From positions 1-13,125 of the forward strand of contig JALXDW010000397.1 of NCBI GenBank assembly GCA_027070385.1: DNA of 13,125 bases, in the 5' to 3' direction. How positions within the stretch are numbered: the first letter of the stretch is position 1; the number at the start of each line of letters is the position of its first letter. Made by a program: the position numbers and the translations under genes. This DNA comes from Chromatiales bacterium. Its GTDB lineage: Bacteria; Pseudomonadota; Gammaproteobacteria; UBA6429; Thiohalophilaceae. Below the pieces are notes generated by a model. The model saw only the letters and a list, made by a program, of their open reading frames with translations. It searched no databases and was not told the DNA's origin. This document shows positions 6,831-13,125 of this stretch, piece after piece.

Positions 6831-8705
6831 ATGGTTTTCGGCAAAAAGCCAACAGATGATGGGCCGTCCAGCCAGAGGAAGAAAAAATATTACGACAGTC
6901 TGGACGACTTGGAATATAAAGAAGAACAGTGGCATCAGGTTGAGAAATTATTGCGAAACGCCATTGTGCGCATCAGTCTGGCAGCAAGTACTGAAAATAA
7001 ACAGCTGACAAAACTGCTGAATGCATTACGTGAAGATATTCGTAACGGTAAAGCCAGTCTTAACCTGCGCGTTCAGCTGGATAAAATTATTGCATTAATC
7101 CGTGACCTTGATACTTCCGAAACTGACACAGAAAATGGTTATTCCGCAAAAAAACTGGTGGAAGAATGTATTGGCAGAGTGCAGTGGTCTGATAAAGCTC
7201 AGCAATTTAAGCGTGGTCTGGCTCGACAGTTTAGTAACATACAGGATGATGAAGTCCAGAAATTTATTCATGCTTTTACTAAGCTGATTAATCAGGAATT
7301 TCTCTGGTACGATGAAGCATTGGAAGCCGCCAAACCGGTTGATAGCGGGTCGGAAAGTATAAAAGACGAGCCGATTAAAACCGAACAACGTACGGAATAC
7401 AAAACAGCAGAAAGTGTGTCGTCACAGGGTGATGATCGATTAAAGCAGGACTCAACAAGCGAAAAAGACACAACACTTGAATATCCGGTTCTGTTACTTA
7501 GTTTTCTAAAAAAAATTCCTGACAGTTTTATTGATGCAAGGCAAATAAGACAGTTACAGTTAAAAGCGGCAGCTAGCCAGACACGATTGCAGGCAGTCGA
7601 GACGATGGAAGCGATTGCGCATAGCCTGGGAATAACGAATAACAATGATGATAAAGCATCTTCATCGTTTTCCAGACAGGCAGTTGATCTGCTAATTGAA
7701 TTTCTGGAATTGATCAGTCTACCTGATGATTTAAGTGTTATCGCTGAAGAAATTCGGCAGACCTTAATGAATGAACCTGACAAATTAAAAGTTTGTCTTG
7801 GACAGACGGTTGAACTGGTTATGTCATTACAAATGGCATTAAAAGATGAGCGCAAGGAACTGGAAGATTTTCTGTCCGAGTTGGGTCAACGATTACAGGA
7901 AATTGATGAGGAAGTAAAAATATTATCGGGTATCAGTGATAAACGTTCAGATAATTTAAAGAATATGCAAGACAGCATGAATAAAGCCACCGAAAGTATG
8001 GACGACTTTCTCAAAGAAGAAATAAATATTGATACCTTAAAAGACAACGTAAAATCACATGTGATTATGATACGGCATCATATGGATACTTTCTTGTCTG
8101 CTGAAAACACCCAGAAAAATTATTCAGATGATGTGGTCAGACAACTGGCAAAAGAGTTAATCACAGTAAAACGTGAAGCAGAAGCATTGCGCGAGCAACT
8201 TGAGAAAAAGCGTTTACAAGCGACACACGATACCCTGACTCGTATTCCGAACCGCCTGGCTTATGATGAATGGATAAGTCAGGAATATGATCGTTTTATA
8301 AAATACAACACACCGTTTGTCCTGATGGTTTGGGATGTGGATTTTTTCAAACGGGTGAATGATGAATTTGGCCATCAGGCTGGTGATAAGGTACTCAGAA
8401 TAGTGGCGCAAATGTTATCTGAAAATATTCGGGATGCAGATTTTGTTGCCCGTTATGGCGGTGAAGAATTTGTAGTGGTATTACCCGGTACGCAACTTAA
8501 AGCAGCAATGAAAATTGCAGAAAATATTCGCAAGGCGATTGAAGCATGTGCTTTTCATTTTCGTGACAAGCCGGTCAAGGTAACAGCTTCAGCCGGTATT
8601 TGTGAGATACATGATAATGAAACGGTACAAATGCTGTTTGAGCGTGCCGACAAAGCTTTATATAAAGCAAAAAATAGTGGGCGCAATATCTGCATAGCAG
8701 GTTAA
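6831..8705 (+). CDS. Diguanylate cyclase with long helical N-terminal region
   Basis: A 624-residue soluble GGDEF protein, expected to make c-di-GMP from two GTP. The GGDEF domain spans about 465-622: it opens with DTLTRIPNR, has metal-ligand Asp502, guanine-binding Asn510, Asp519, and the active-site signature GGEEF at 543-547. The inhibitory RxxD (RDAD, 534-537) sits five residues before it, so product inhibition is likely. Residues 1-445 are helical, charged and without membrane segments. Two stretches, about 39-95 and 287-340, look alike and may be a duplication. A poor, acidic linker (about 180-225) separates them, and a coiled coil (about 440-465) leads into GGDEF as a dimerising stalk. 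The stop codon is followed after 3 nt by the next gene. Position and architecture recall the GGDEF gene near dsbA in Pseudomonas (PA5487/DgcH, from memory). Confidence 0.93.
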   Translation: MVFGKKPTDDGPSSQRKKKYYDSLDDLEYKEEQWHQVEKLLRNAIVRISLAASTENKQLTKLLNALREDIRNGKASLNLRVQLDKIIALIRDLDTSETDTENGYSAKKLVEECIGRVQWSDKAQQFKRGLARQFSNIQDDEVQKFIHAFTKLINQEFLWYDEALEAAKPVDSGSESIKDEPIKTEQRTEYKTAESVSSQGDDRLKQDSTSEKDTTLEYPVLLLSFLKKIPDSFIDARQIRQLQLKAAASQTRLQAVETMEAIAHSLGITNNNDDKASSSFSRQAVDLLIEFLELISLPDDLSVIAEEIRQTLMNEPDKLKVCLGQTVELVMSLQMALKDERKELEDFLSELGQRLQEIDEEVKILSGISDKRSDNLKNMQDSMNKATESMDDFLKEEINIDTLKDNVKSHVIMIRHHMDTFLSAENTQKNYSDDVVRQLAKELITVKREAEALREQLEKKRLQATHDTLTRIPNRLAYDEWISQEYDRFIKYNTPFVLMVWDVDFFKRVNDEFGHQAGDKVLRIVAQMLSENIRDADFVARYGGEEFVVVLPGTQLKAAMKIAENIRKAIEACAFHFRDKPVKVTASAGICEIHDNETVQMLFERADKALYKAKNSGRNICIAG

Positions 8706-8708
8706 TGG

Positions 8709-8900
8709 ATGTGGCAGAAAATAATCAGTTTTCATATTGATGAAGAAGATGACTGGGTGGCTGATTTGGAATGTGGCCATACACAACATGTACGACATCG
8801 ACCGCCATGGCAAAATAGAAACTGGGTGATAACTGAAAAAGGCCGTGCCGAGCATCTTGGTATACAATTATATTGTAAAAAGTGCGAGCAAGTTGAGTAG
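8709..8900 (+). CDS. DUF3565 family small protein, possible zinc binder
   Basis: A 63-residue protein of the DUF3565 family, function unknown. The hallmark central block is present: WVADLECGHTQHVRHRPPWQ around residues 16-35, then a C-terminal CKKC (Cys56, Cys59). Cys22, His24, His27 and His30 with the CxxC could form one zinc site (inference). There is no signal peptide. The start at 8709 is supported by GCAGG 7 nt upstream; an overlapping ATG at 8705 is in another frame. Only 3 nt separate it from the diguanylate cyclase stop, so it should be translated from the same message. It is the last gene of the plus-strand run. Confidence 0.88.
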   Translation: MWQKIISFHIDEEDDWVADLECGHTQHVRHRPPWQNRNWVITEKGRAEHLGIQLYCKKCEQVE

Positions 8901-8918
8901 CAGTTTTACCATAAAGGC

Positions 8919-8946
8919 AAAAAAAACCGGTGTGAGGAACACCGGT
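8919..8946 (-). terminator. Rho-independent terminator of the hsp20 unit
   Basis: A perfect 8-bp stem, ACCGGTGT (8926-8933) and ACACCGGT (8939-8946), with a 5-nt loop. Eight A residues (8919-8926) become a U-run when read on the minus strand. It lies 30 nt past the hsp20 stop codon. On the plus strand the stem is not followed by U residues, so it should act mainly on minus-strand transcripts, although the hairpin may also slow the opposing message ending at 8900. Confidence 0.88.
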
Positions 8947-8975
8947 CAAGTGTGAGAAAACCTAACTTTATCTGT

Positions 8976-9491
8976 TTATTCAACTTCAATTGAACGTCGT
9001 TGTGAGCGTTCCAGTTTTGGCACAGTCAGCTCCAGTACACCATTTTTAAAGGAAGTTTTCACTTTATCAATATCCACATCAGCAGGCAGGCCAATCGTTC
9101 TGGCAAAAGAACCCTGTACAATTTCAGAACGATAATAATCTGCTTTTTCTTCCTTGTTTTCGTAGCTGCTATCGGCTTTAATAGTGACACTGTTATCGGT
9201 CATGGATATATCCAGATCTTTTTTCTCTACCCCTGGTAATTCAGCACGAATCAACAGTTCCTTTTCGCGATCAATGATATCGACTTTTGGCATACGGCCA
9301 TTGGTAAACAGTGGCAAGCGTGATTGAACCGCTTCAGGCCAATGAAATGGATGCATCCAGTCTTTGCTTCTTAGCTGGTCGAAAAAATGATCAAACTCAT
9401 CAAATGGCGTCAGCATACGACGTGTTGGAGCTGCTTTATCTTCATGAAGTTTGGTGACATTAGGGTCAGTGGTTTTTTGAACTTGAGTCAT
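8976..9491 (-). CDS. Hsp20 / alpha-crystallin family small heat-shock protein
   Basis: A 171-residue ATP-independent holdase that binds unfolding proteins in the cytoplasm. The N-terminal arm (1-65) is rich in Phe and Trp (FDEFDHFFDQL). The alpha-crystallin domain runs from about 67 to 160, with ELPGVEKKDLDI at 84-95 and the signature GVLELTVPK at 151-159. The tail carries the IEV anchor (168-170), the I-x-I/V motif for oligomer contacts. The ATG has an excellent ribosome site, AAGGAGG, 8 nt upstream. It resembles the class of sHSPs with a polar N-terminal extension rather than enterobacterial IbpA/IbpB. No sigma-32 consensus was found; an FNR-like box lies upstream instead. A terminator follows 30 nt after the stop. 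Confidence 0.95.
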   Translation of the reverse strand: MTQVQKTTDPNVTKLHEDKAAPTRRMLTPFDEFDHFFDQLRSKDWMHPFHWPEAVQSRLPLFTNGRMPKVDIIDREKELLIRAELPGVEKKDLDISMTDNSVTIKADSSYENKEEKADYYRSEIVQGSFARTIGLPADVDIDKVKTSFKNGVLELTVPKLERSQRRSIEVE

Positions 9492-9542
9492 AATTCTGTC
9501 CTCCTTTTTGTAAAAGTTGAACTAACTATTAACTACTTTCAA

Positions 9543-9548
9543 ATAATA
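9543..9548 (-). promoter_or_regulatory. Candidate -10 element of the hsp20 promoter
   Basis: On the minus strand 9548-9543 reads TATTAT, one base from the sigma-70 -10 consensus. It would place transcription start near 9535-9536, about 44 nt before the ATG. Seventeen bp upstream the sequence is AATGTT, not a -35 element, so an activator would be needed. This fits the FNR-like box described separately. Confidence 0.45.
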
Positions 9549-9569
9549 GTTCAGAAAACAAAAATAACA

Positions 9570-9583
9570 TTGAGTTGGATCAA
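9570..9583 (-). promoter_or_regulatory. FNR/ANR-like box upstream of hsp20
   Basis: On the minus strand the site reads TTGATCCAACTCAA, matching TTGAT-N4-ATCAA at 9 of 10 defined positions. Its centre (9576.5) lies about 41 bp upstream of the start predicted from the TATTAT element, the position of a class II Crp/Fnr activator site. A palindrome, CAAATATTTG (9581-9590), overlaps its distal end. The FNR family binds such sites when oxygen is low. Chance occurrence of one such site is possible; the combined spacing makes it more credible. Confidence 0.5.
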
Positions 9584-9625
9584 ATATTTGGTTGTTTTTA
9601 TAAAAAGTATGTTGCTGGATATTAT

Positions 9626-11140
9626 CTAATAGGTTGCAAGGCAATTTCTGCCAGCAGCTTTTGCTTTATAAAGTGCCTTGTCGGCAGCACGAATGAAATC
9701 TTTCAGCGTGTCAAAATCATGTTTATCCATATGAGTTGCCAGTCCAATGGAAACAGAGGTGCGTATCACTTTGTTTTCAAATTCAATTTTTAACGTTTTA
9801 TTGAGCAAGCTCACCAGTCTGGATAGCATTGTTTCGGCAATATCAGAGGTTGCACCCGGTAATACCAGGATAAATTCATCACCACCATAACGTGCCAATA
9901 CATCGGTTTGCCGTATATTACTGGAAAAAAATTCAGCAATGGCGGTCAGTACTTTGTCACCTGCCAGATGGCCATAGGAATCATTGATCTCCTTGAAATT
10001 ATCGATATCAATAAATGCCAGAGACAGAGGCCAATGGTTTATATTGGCGTGCTCGAACTCTTCAGACAAAAAACGATCGATATACTTCCGGTTATAGATA
10101 CGGGTTAAGTGATCTTGCTGGCTCTCTTCTTTTATATTTTTTACCTGTGTTTCAAAACCTTCTATTAATCGGCGATTTTCTTCAGCCTGTTTAATGATTT
10201 GAAGATTTCTTTGTAATGAAATCTCATGGGCTTCATCCAGTATTTGTCCGCGTACGATTTCATCATTTAGATTAATTTCAAACAGGTTGGATATATTTTG
10301 CAGTTCACTATTAATATTACTAATGAGCATGTTGATATCGTTATTGTCCATACCAAGAAACATTTGCACGGCTTCTTTGGTCGATTGTATTAATTCATCT
10401 GGCATATCTTCGAGCCAGAGATCCGCTAAATTGCCTGATAGGCTTACACAATAATGAAAGCGATTCAGATTTGTATTTTGTTTTGCAGAGTGGTTATTTA
10501 ATGAATGGCTGTACAGCACTGCATTTATGATTCTTTCGGGTAAGTTCCAGGACTGTAACAACCACGCCCCAACGTAGGAATGTTCGGTATGTAAACAATT
10601 CAGTTCCAGGCTAATGCGTTCAGAATGTTTTATACCGTCTTTATTGACCTGTTGGTAAGGAGAGGGAGACAAACTTTCGAGTGCCAATATGCCGATGTCT
10701 TGCAGCAAGCCAGCAAGGAAAAGATCTTCGAGCCGTGACAAACCCATTTGTTGGCCAAGCAGTCGGGCAATGGCGGCTGACAAAATGGAACGTTTCCAGT
10801 AGTTCTCATAACTGTATTGGGCATGACGCAAGGTTGTAAACAGTGAAAAACTCAGGGCAATGGTTAAAGCAGCATTAAAACCTAGCAAGGTTAAGGCTTC
10901 GCGTAAATTACTAATAGTGCGTCGTTGAGAATAAAGTGGAGAGTTGGCTATTTTAAGCAGTTTGGCTGATATCGCTGGGTCACCAGAAATAATGGCGGCA
11001 ATTTCACTCAGACCGATATCGGGATCCTTACTGGCATCAATAATTTTAAGTGCAACAGAGGGCAAGCTTGGAAGACGGCTACAGTGGCTGAGTTTTTTTT
11101 CCAGTTCAGGCGGCAATACGTTTTGGGAAATATCAGTCAT
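9626..11140 (-). CDS. HDOD domain–GGDEF diguanylate cyclase
   Basis: A 504-residue cytoplasmic signalling protein. The HDOD domain covers about residues 18-215: the region contains SLPSVALKI, ISGDPAISAKLLKIANSP, GLLQDIG (154-160) and LHTEHSYVGAWLL (about 183-195). The usual HD pair is QD here (156-157), in keeping with the non-catalytic nature of HDOD. A helical linker (about 290-345) precedes the GGDEF domain (about 350-502). That domain has Asp378 in FIDIDNFK, Asn386, the intact motif GGDEF at 419-423 and an inhibitory RQTD (410-413). It should therefore make c-di-GMP under the control of whatever HDOD senses. No Shine-Dalgarno sequence is seen before the ATG, and an in-frame stop upstream leaves no earlier start. 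hsp20 follows 134 nt downstream on the same strand, possibly with its own promoter. Confidence 0.93.
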   Translation of the reverse strand: MTDISQNVLPPELEKKLSHCSRLPSLPSVALKIIDASKDPDIGLSEIAAIISGDPAISAKLLKIANSPLYSQRRTISNLREALTLLGFNAALTIALSFSLFTTLRHAQYSYENYWKRSILSAAIARLLGQQMGLSRLEDLFLAGLLQDIGILALESLSPSPYQQVNKDGIKHSERISLELNCLHTEHSYVGAWLLQSWNLPERIINAVLYSHSLNNHSAKQNTNLNRFHYCVSLSGNLADLWLEDMPDELIQSTKEAVQMFLGMDNNDINMLISNINSELQNISNLFEINLNDEIVRGQILDEAHEISLQRNLQIIKQAEENRRLIEGFETQVKNIKEESQQDHLTRIYNRKYIDRFLSEEFEHANINHWPLSLAFIDIDNFKEINDSYGHLAGDKVLTAIAEFFSSNIRQTDVLARYGGDEFILVLPGATSDIAETMLSRLVSLLNKTLKIEFENKVIRTSVSIGLATHMDKHDFDTLKDFIRAADKALYKAKAAGRNCLATY

Positions 11141-11183
11141 AAAGGGGCTTTGGAAATATTAAGTTAATAAAGAGATTTTACAT

Positions 11184-11192
11184 AGTATACCA
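11184..11192 (-). promoter_or_regulatory. Candidate extended -10 promoter of the HDOD-GGDEF gene
   Basis: On the minus strand 11192-11184 reads TGG-TATACT, an extended -10 element (TGn plus five of six consensus bases). No -35 element lies at 17 bp. Start would be near 11177, about 37 nt before the ATG at 11140. The match is by eye only. Confidence 0.45.
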
Positions 11193-11247
11193 GCTTCTAG
11201 TTGGGAAAATATGACAATCATTTTTGATTTTTAAGCCTTTTTTATTT

Positions 11248-11256
11248 TGCTAGACT
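11248..11256 (+). promoter_or_regulatory. Candidate extended -10 promoter of the Na/Pi-cotransporter gene
   Basis: TGC-TAGACT at 11248-11256 has the TGn extension and four of six -10 consensus bases. No good -35 lies at normal spacing. Start would be near 11263, about 32 nt before the GTG at 11295. The intervening leader contains the ribosome site GAGGAA. Weak but sensibly placed in the divergent gap. Confidence 0.3.
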
Positions 11257-11294
11257 CAGTTAAATACTGAAAAATTGGTGAGGAATGATAGCGT

Positions 11295-12965
11295 GTGGCG
11301 AGAACCTCGATAATGAGTCGTTATTTTGATTACTGGCAACTTCTGGCAGGTTTGGGGTTGTTTTTATTTGCCATGCGGCAGCTCGAAGTTGCATTAAAAC
11401 AGCTTGCCGGCAGGCGTTTTCGGCGTTTTTTGCGTTATTCCACCGATAATCCCGTTCGTTCCGCACTGGGAGGTATTGTGGCGACGGCCATTGTACAAAG
11501 CAGCTCTTTAGTCGGGCTAATTGTACTGGCTTTTGTTGGAGCGGGGATAATACCTTTGGCGAACGCCATTGGCATTATTCTGGGGTCTAATCTGGGGACC
11601 ACCTTTACTGGCTGGATAGTCACCATGTTGGGCTTTAAGCTGAATTTGACAACTTTGATTTATCCATTGGCAGCACTGGGTGGCTTGAGTTACGGGTTAC
11701 TGAAAGGACAGTGGAAAGCCGTTAGTCAGCTGGCCTTTAGTTTGGCACTGTTATTAATGGGACTGGATTTCATGAAAAACAGTGTGGGCAGTCTGACGGG
11801 CTATGTTGATATGCAAGTCTTAACCGGTTACCCACTGATCGTCTATTTGTTGGCCGGTATTATTTTTACGGCCATCATTCAGTCGAGTTCCGCAACAATG
11901 ATGCTAACATTGAGTGCATTATATGCCGGTATTATTCCCTTGCCCGCTGCTGCTGCGATTGTGATTGGTGCTGATGTGGGCACCACCAGCACGGTATTAT
12001 TAGGCAGTTTGCAAGGTGCGGTTGCCAAGCGACGGTTGGCAATGGCGCATGTGCTATTTAATCTTTCTATTGATACGTTAGCATTTATCGCTTTGTTCCC
12101 GCTACTGGCATTGATACAGCAGTTACAAATTCATGATCCTTTGTATTCACTGGTGGCTTTCCACAGTTTATTTAATCTTCTGGGGCTTGTTTTATTTTTA
12201 CCCTTTACCAAGCAATATGCCGGTTTGCTTGAACGCTGGATTAAAGAAGATGAACATCATATTCAACGTTTTATTCATAATGTTCCTGAAAAAGTAACCG
12301 ATGCGGCATTGGAGGCACTTATTCAGGAAACACGTTATCTTTTATATTTGGTGATACGACTTAATTTACGCTTTATGCGCATTACGCTGCCTGAAAATAC
12401 AAAGACTGAATTCAGTTTGCCAGTGATGCTGGCATCTGCAAGCAAGCTGGAACATTATATTGCACTGAAACAACTTGAAGGTGAAATAGTGCGTTATGCA
12501 CTTAAAATACAACTGAATAATATCGATGAAAATGGCAATAATGAAGCAGCCGATGTATTGTCTTCTAAAATCGAACAACTTATCAGTGCAGTACGTTCAG
12601 CAGTTTATTCAGCAAAAGCATTAAAAGACATTGATGCGGATATGAAGTCCTTTGCTATTATCGACAATGATACCATTAACCAATATTTTGATAAATTAAA
12701 AGCCTCCGCAGAGTCAACCTATGTATTTATTGTGACATTACTGGCGCAACCGGATGAAAATGAATTATTGGAAGAAGAATTATCCCGTTTAAAACAAAGC
12801 AGCCATCTATTTCATCATGAGTTGGCCGAAAGTATTTACAAGGAAATAAGTAAAATACATTTAACTTCGGTTGACTTGTCGACTTTACTGAATGTAAATA
12901 ATGAAATACAGACTTCAGAGCAGGCGTTGTTTAAAGCGTTGTTAAAAGTCTCTGTGTCACTTTGA
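11295..12965 (+). CDS. Na/Pi-cotransporter family protein with PhoU-like C-terminal domain
   Basis: A 556-residue inner-membrane protein of the Na/Pi-cotransporter II family, resembling E. coli YjbB and presumed to carry sodium-linked phosphate. The inverted-repeat transport fold is clear: repeat one has QSSS at 68-71 and GSNLGTT at 97-103; repeat two has QSSS at 196-199 and GADVGTT at 225-231. Eight to nine hydrophobic segments lie between residues 13 and 305. Residues about 330-550 are soluble, helical and charged, consistent with the PhoU-like domain usual in this subfamily. The GTG start is chosen because GAGGAA (11280-11285) lies 9 nt upstream; an ATG at 11313 would shorten it by six residues but lacks a ribosome site. 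It is divergent from the HDOD-GGDEF gene, 154 bp apart. No pho box was recognised. Confidence 0.92.
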   Translation: MARTSIMSRYFDYWQLLAGLGLFLFAMRQLEVALKQLAGRRFRRFLRYSTDNPVRSALGGIVATAIVQSSSLVGLIVLAFVGAGIIPLANAIGIILGSNLGTTFTGWIVTMLGFKLNLTTLIYPLAALGGLSYGLLKGQWKAVSQLAFSLALLLMGLDFMKNSVGSLTGYVDMQVLTGYPLIVYLLAGIIFTAIIQSSSATMMLTLSALYAGIIPLPAAAAIVIGADVGTTSTVLLGSLQGAVAKRRLAMAHVLFNLSIDTLAFIALFPLLALIQQLQIHDPLYSLVAFHSLFNLLGLVLFLPFTKQYAGLLERWIKEDEHHIQRFIHNVPEKVTDAALEALIQETRYLLYLVIRLNLRFMRITLPENTKTEFSLPVMLASASKLEHYIALKQLEGEIVRYALKIQLNNIDENGNNEAADVLSSKIEQLISAVRSAVYSAKALKDIDADMKSFAIIDNDTINQYFDKLKASAESTYVFIVTLLAQPDENELLEEELSRLKQSSHLFHHELAESIYKEISKIHLTSVDLSTLLNVNNEIQTSEQALFKALLKVSVSL

Positions 12966-13056
12966 TTCAAAACAGGCCGATTTGAGTGTTGATATTGATG
13001 GAATAAATAACATTATTTTTGTATGGATAATTTCAATTCAGAAAAAGAGTGATTCA

Positions 13057-13086
13057 CTGGCAGAAATAGGGGTTGTTCGTTATACT
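13057..13086 (+). promoter_or_regulatory. Candidate sigma-70 promoter at the right edge
   Basis: CTGGCA (13057-13062) and TATACT (13081-13086) are separated by 18 bp, giving four of six and five of six consensus bases. Start would be near 13093. An ATG at 13103 opens a frame (MSGVLFI) that runs to the window edge, with no ribosome site, so the transcribed unit could be a gene starting here or further right. The 160 bases after 12965 otherwise hold nothing I recognise. Confidence 0.3.
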
Positions 13087-13125
13087 CTCGGGCAGAATTC
13101 CAATGAGTGGCGTGTTATTTATAAG

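Noticed and set aside
7292..7855. 187-residue reverse-strand ORF inside the diguanylate cyclase gene
   Set aside because: It is antisense to a well-supported coding region, has no recognisable domain and no ribosome site; a shadow of the real gene.
9536..9541. TTGAAA on the minus strand as a sigma-32 -35 element for hsp20
   Set aside because: No CCCCAT-like -10 follows at 11-16 bp.
9524..9551. 8-bp inverted repeat AACTATTA/TAATAGTT in the hsp20 leader as an RNA thermometer
   Set aside because: One arm overlaps the predicted -10 and would not be in the transcript, and the stem does not cover the ribosome site.
13002..13018. Weak AT dyad after the Na/Pi-cotransporter gene as a terminator
   Set aside because: Only A-T pairs and a tiny loop; not a credible intrinsic terminator.
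13103..13125. Partial gene starting at ATG 13103
   Set aside because: Only seven codons, no ribosome site and no recognisable sequence; mentioned with the promoter but not called as a gene.

Overview
The window looks like chromosome of a gammaproteobacterium with moderate to low GC. No organism can be named from it. The reasons are the bacterial gene packing, the cytochrome c maturation genes of the ResB/CcsA (System II) type, and a gene order of dsbA, an endonuclease/exonuclease/phosphatase (EEP) gene and a GGDEF gene. From memory, that order matches the dsbA neighbourhood of Pseudomonas (engB, cytochrome c4, dsbA, EEP, GGDEF gene). I see no phage, transposon, CRISPR, rRNA or tRNA gene.

Layout. 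Bases 1-268 carry no gene. They hold two copies of a repeat of about 61 bp and a small hairpin just before the first gene. From 269 to 8900 seven genes run on the plus strand with small gaps: resB, ccsA, dsbA (start best placed at GTG 3608), a thiamine-diphosphate enzyme of the acetolactate synthase family, an EEP hydrolase, a diguanylate cyclase with a long helical N-terminus, and a 63-residue DUF3565 protein. The last three are almost fused at the DNA level, with gaps of 2 and 3 nt. A minus-strand terminator at 8919-8946 closes the opposing unit, which holds an Hsp20 chaperone gene and an HDOD-GGDEF gene. Divergent from that pair, at 11295, a Na/Pi-cotransporter family gene with a PhoU-like tail runs to 12965. 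The last 160 bases hold a possible promoter and perhaps the first codons of another gene.

How they fit together. ResB and CcsA form the heme export and ligation complex for c-type cytochromes. DsbA oxidises periplasmic cysteines, including those of apocytochromes. Two GGDEF proteins, both with intact active-site and inhibitory-site motifs, suggest c-di-GMP signalling: one in the EEP/DUF3565 unit, one behind an HDOD domain. The Hsp20 gene has an FNR/ANR-like box about 41 bp upstream of the start predicted from its -10 element, which suggests low-oxygen control.

Nothing here proves a new system. The observations most worth checking are the FNR-like hsp20 promoter, the solitary acetolactate synthase inside an otherwise conserved gene order, and the coupled EEP / cyclase / DUF3565 unit.
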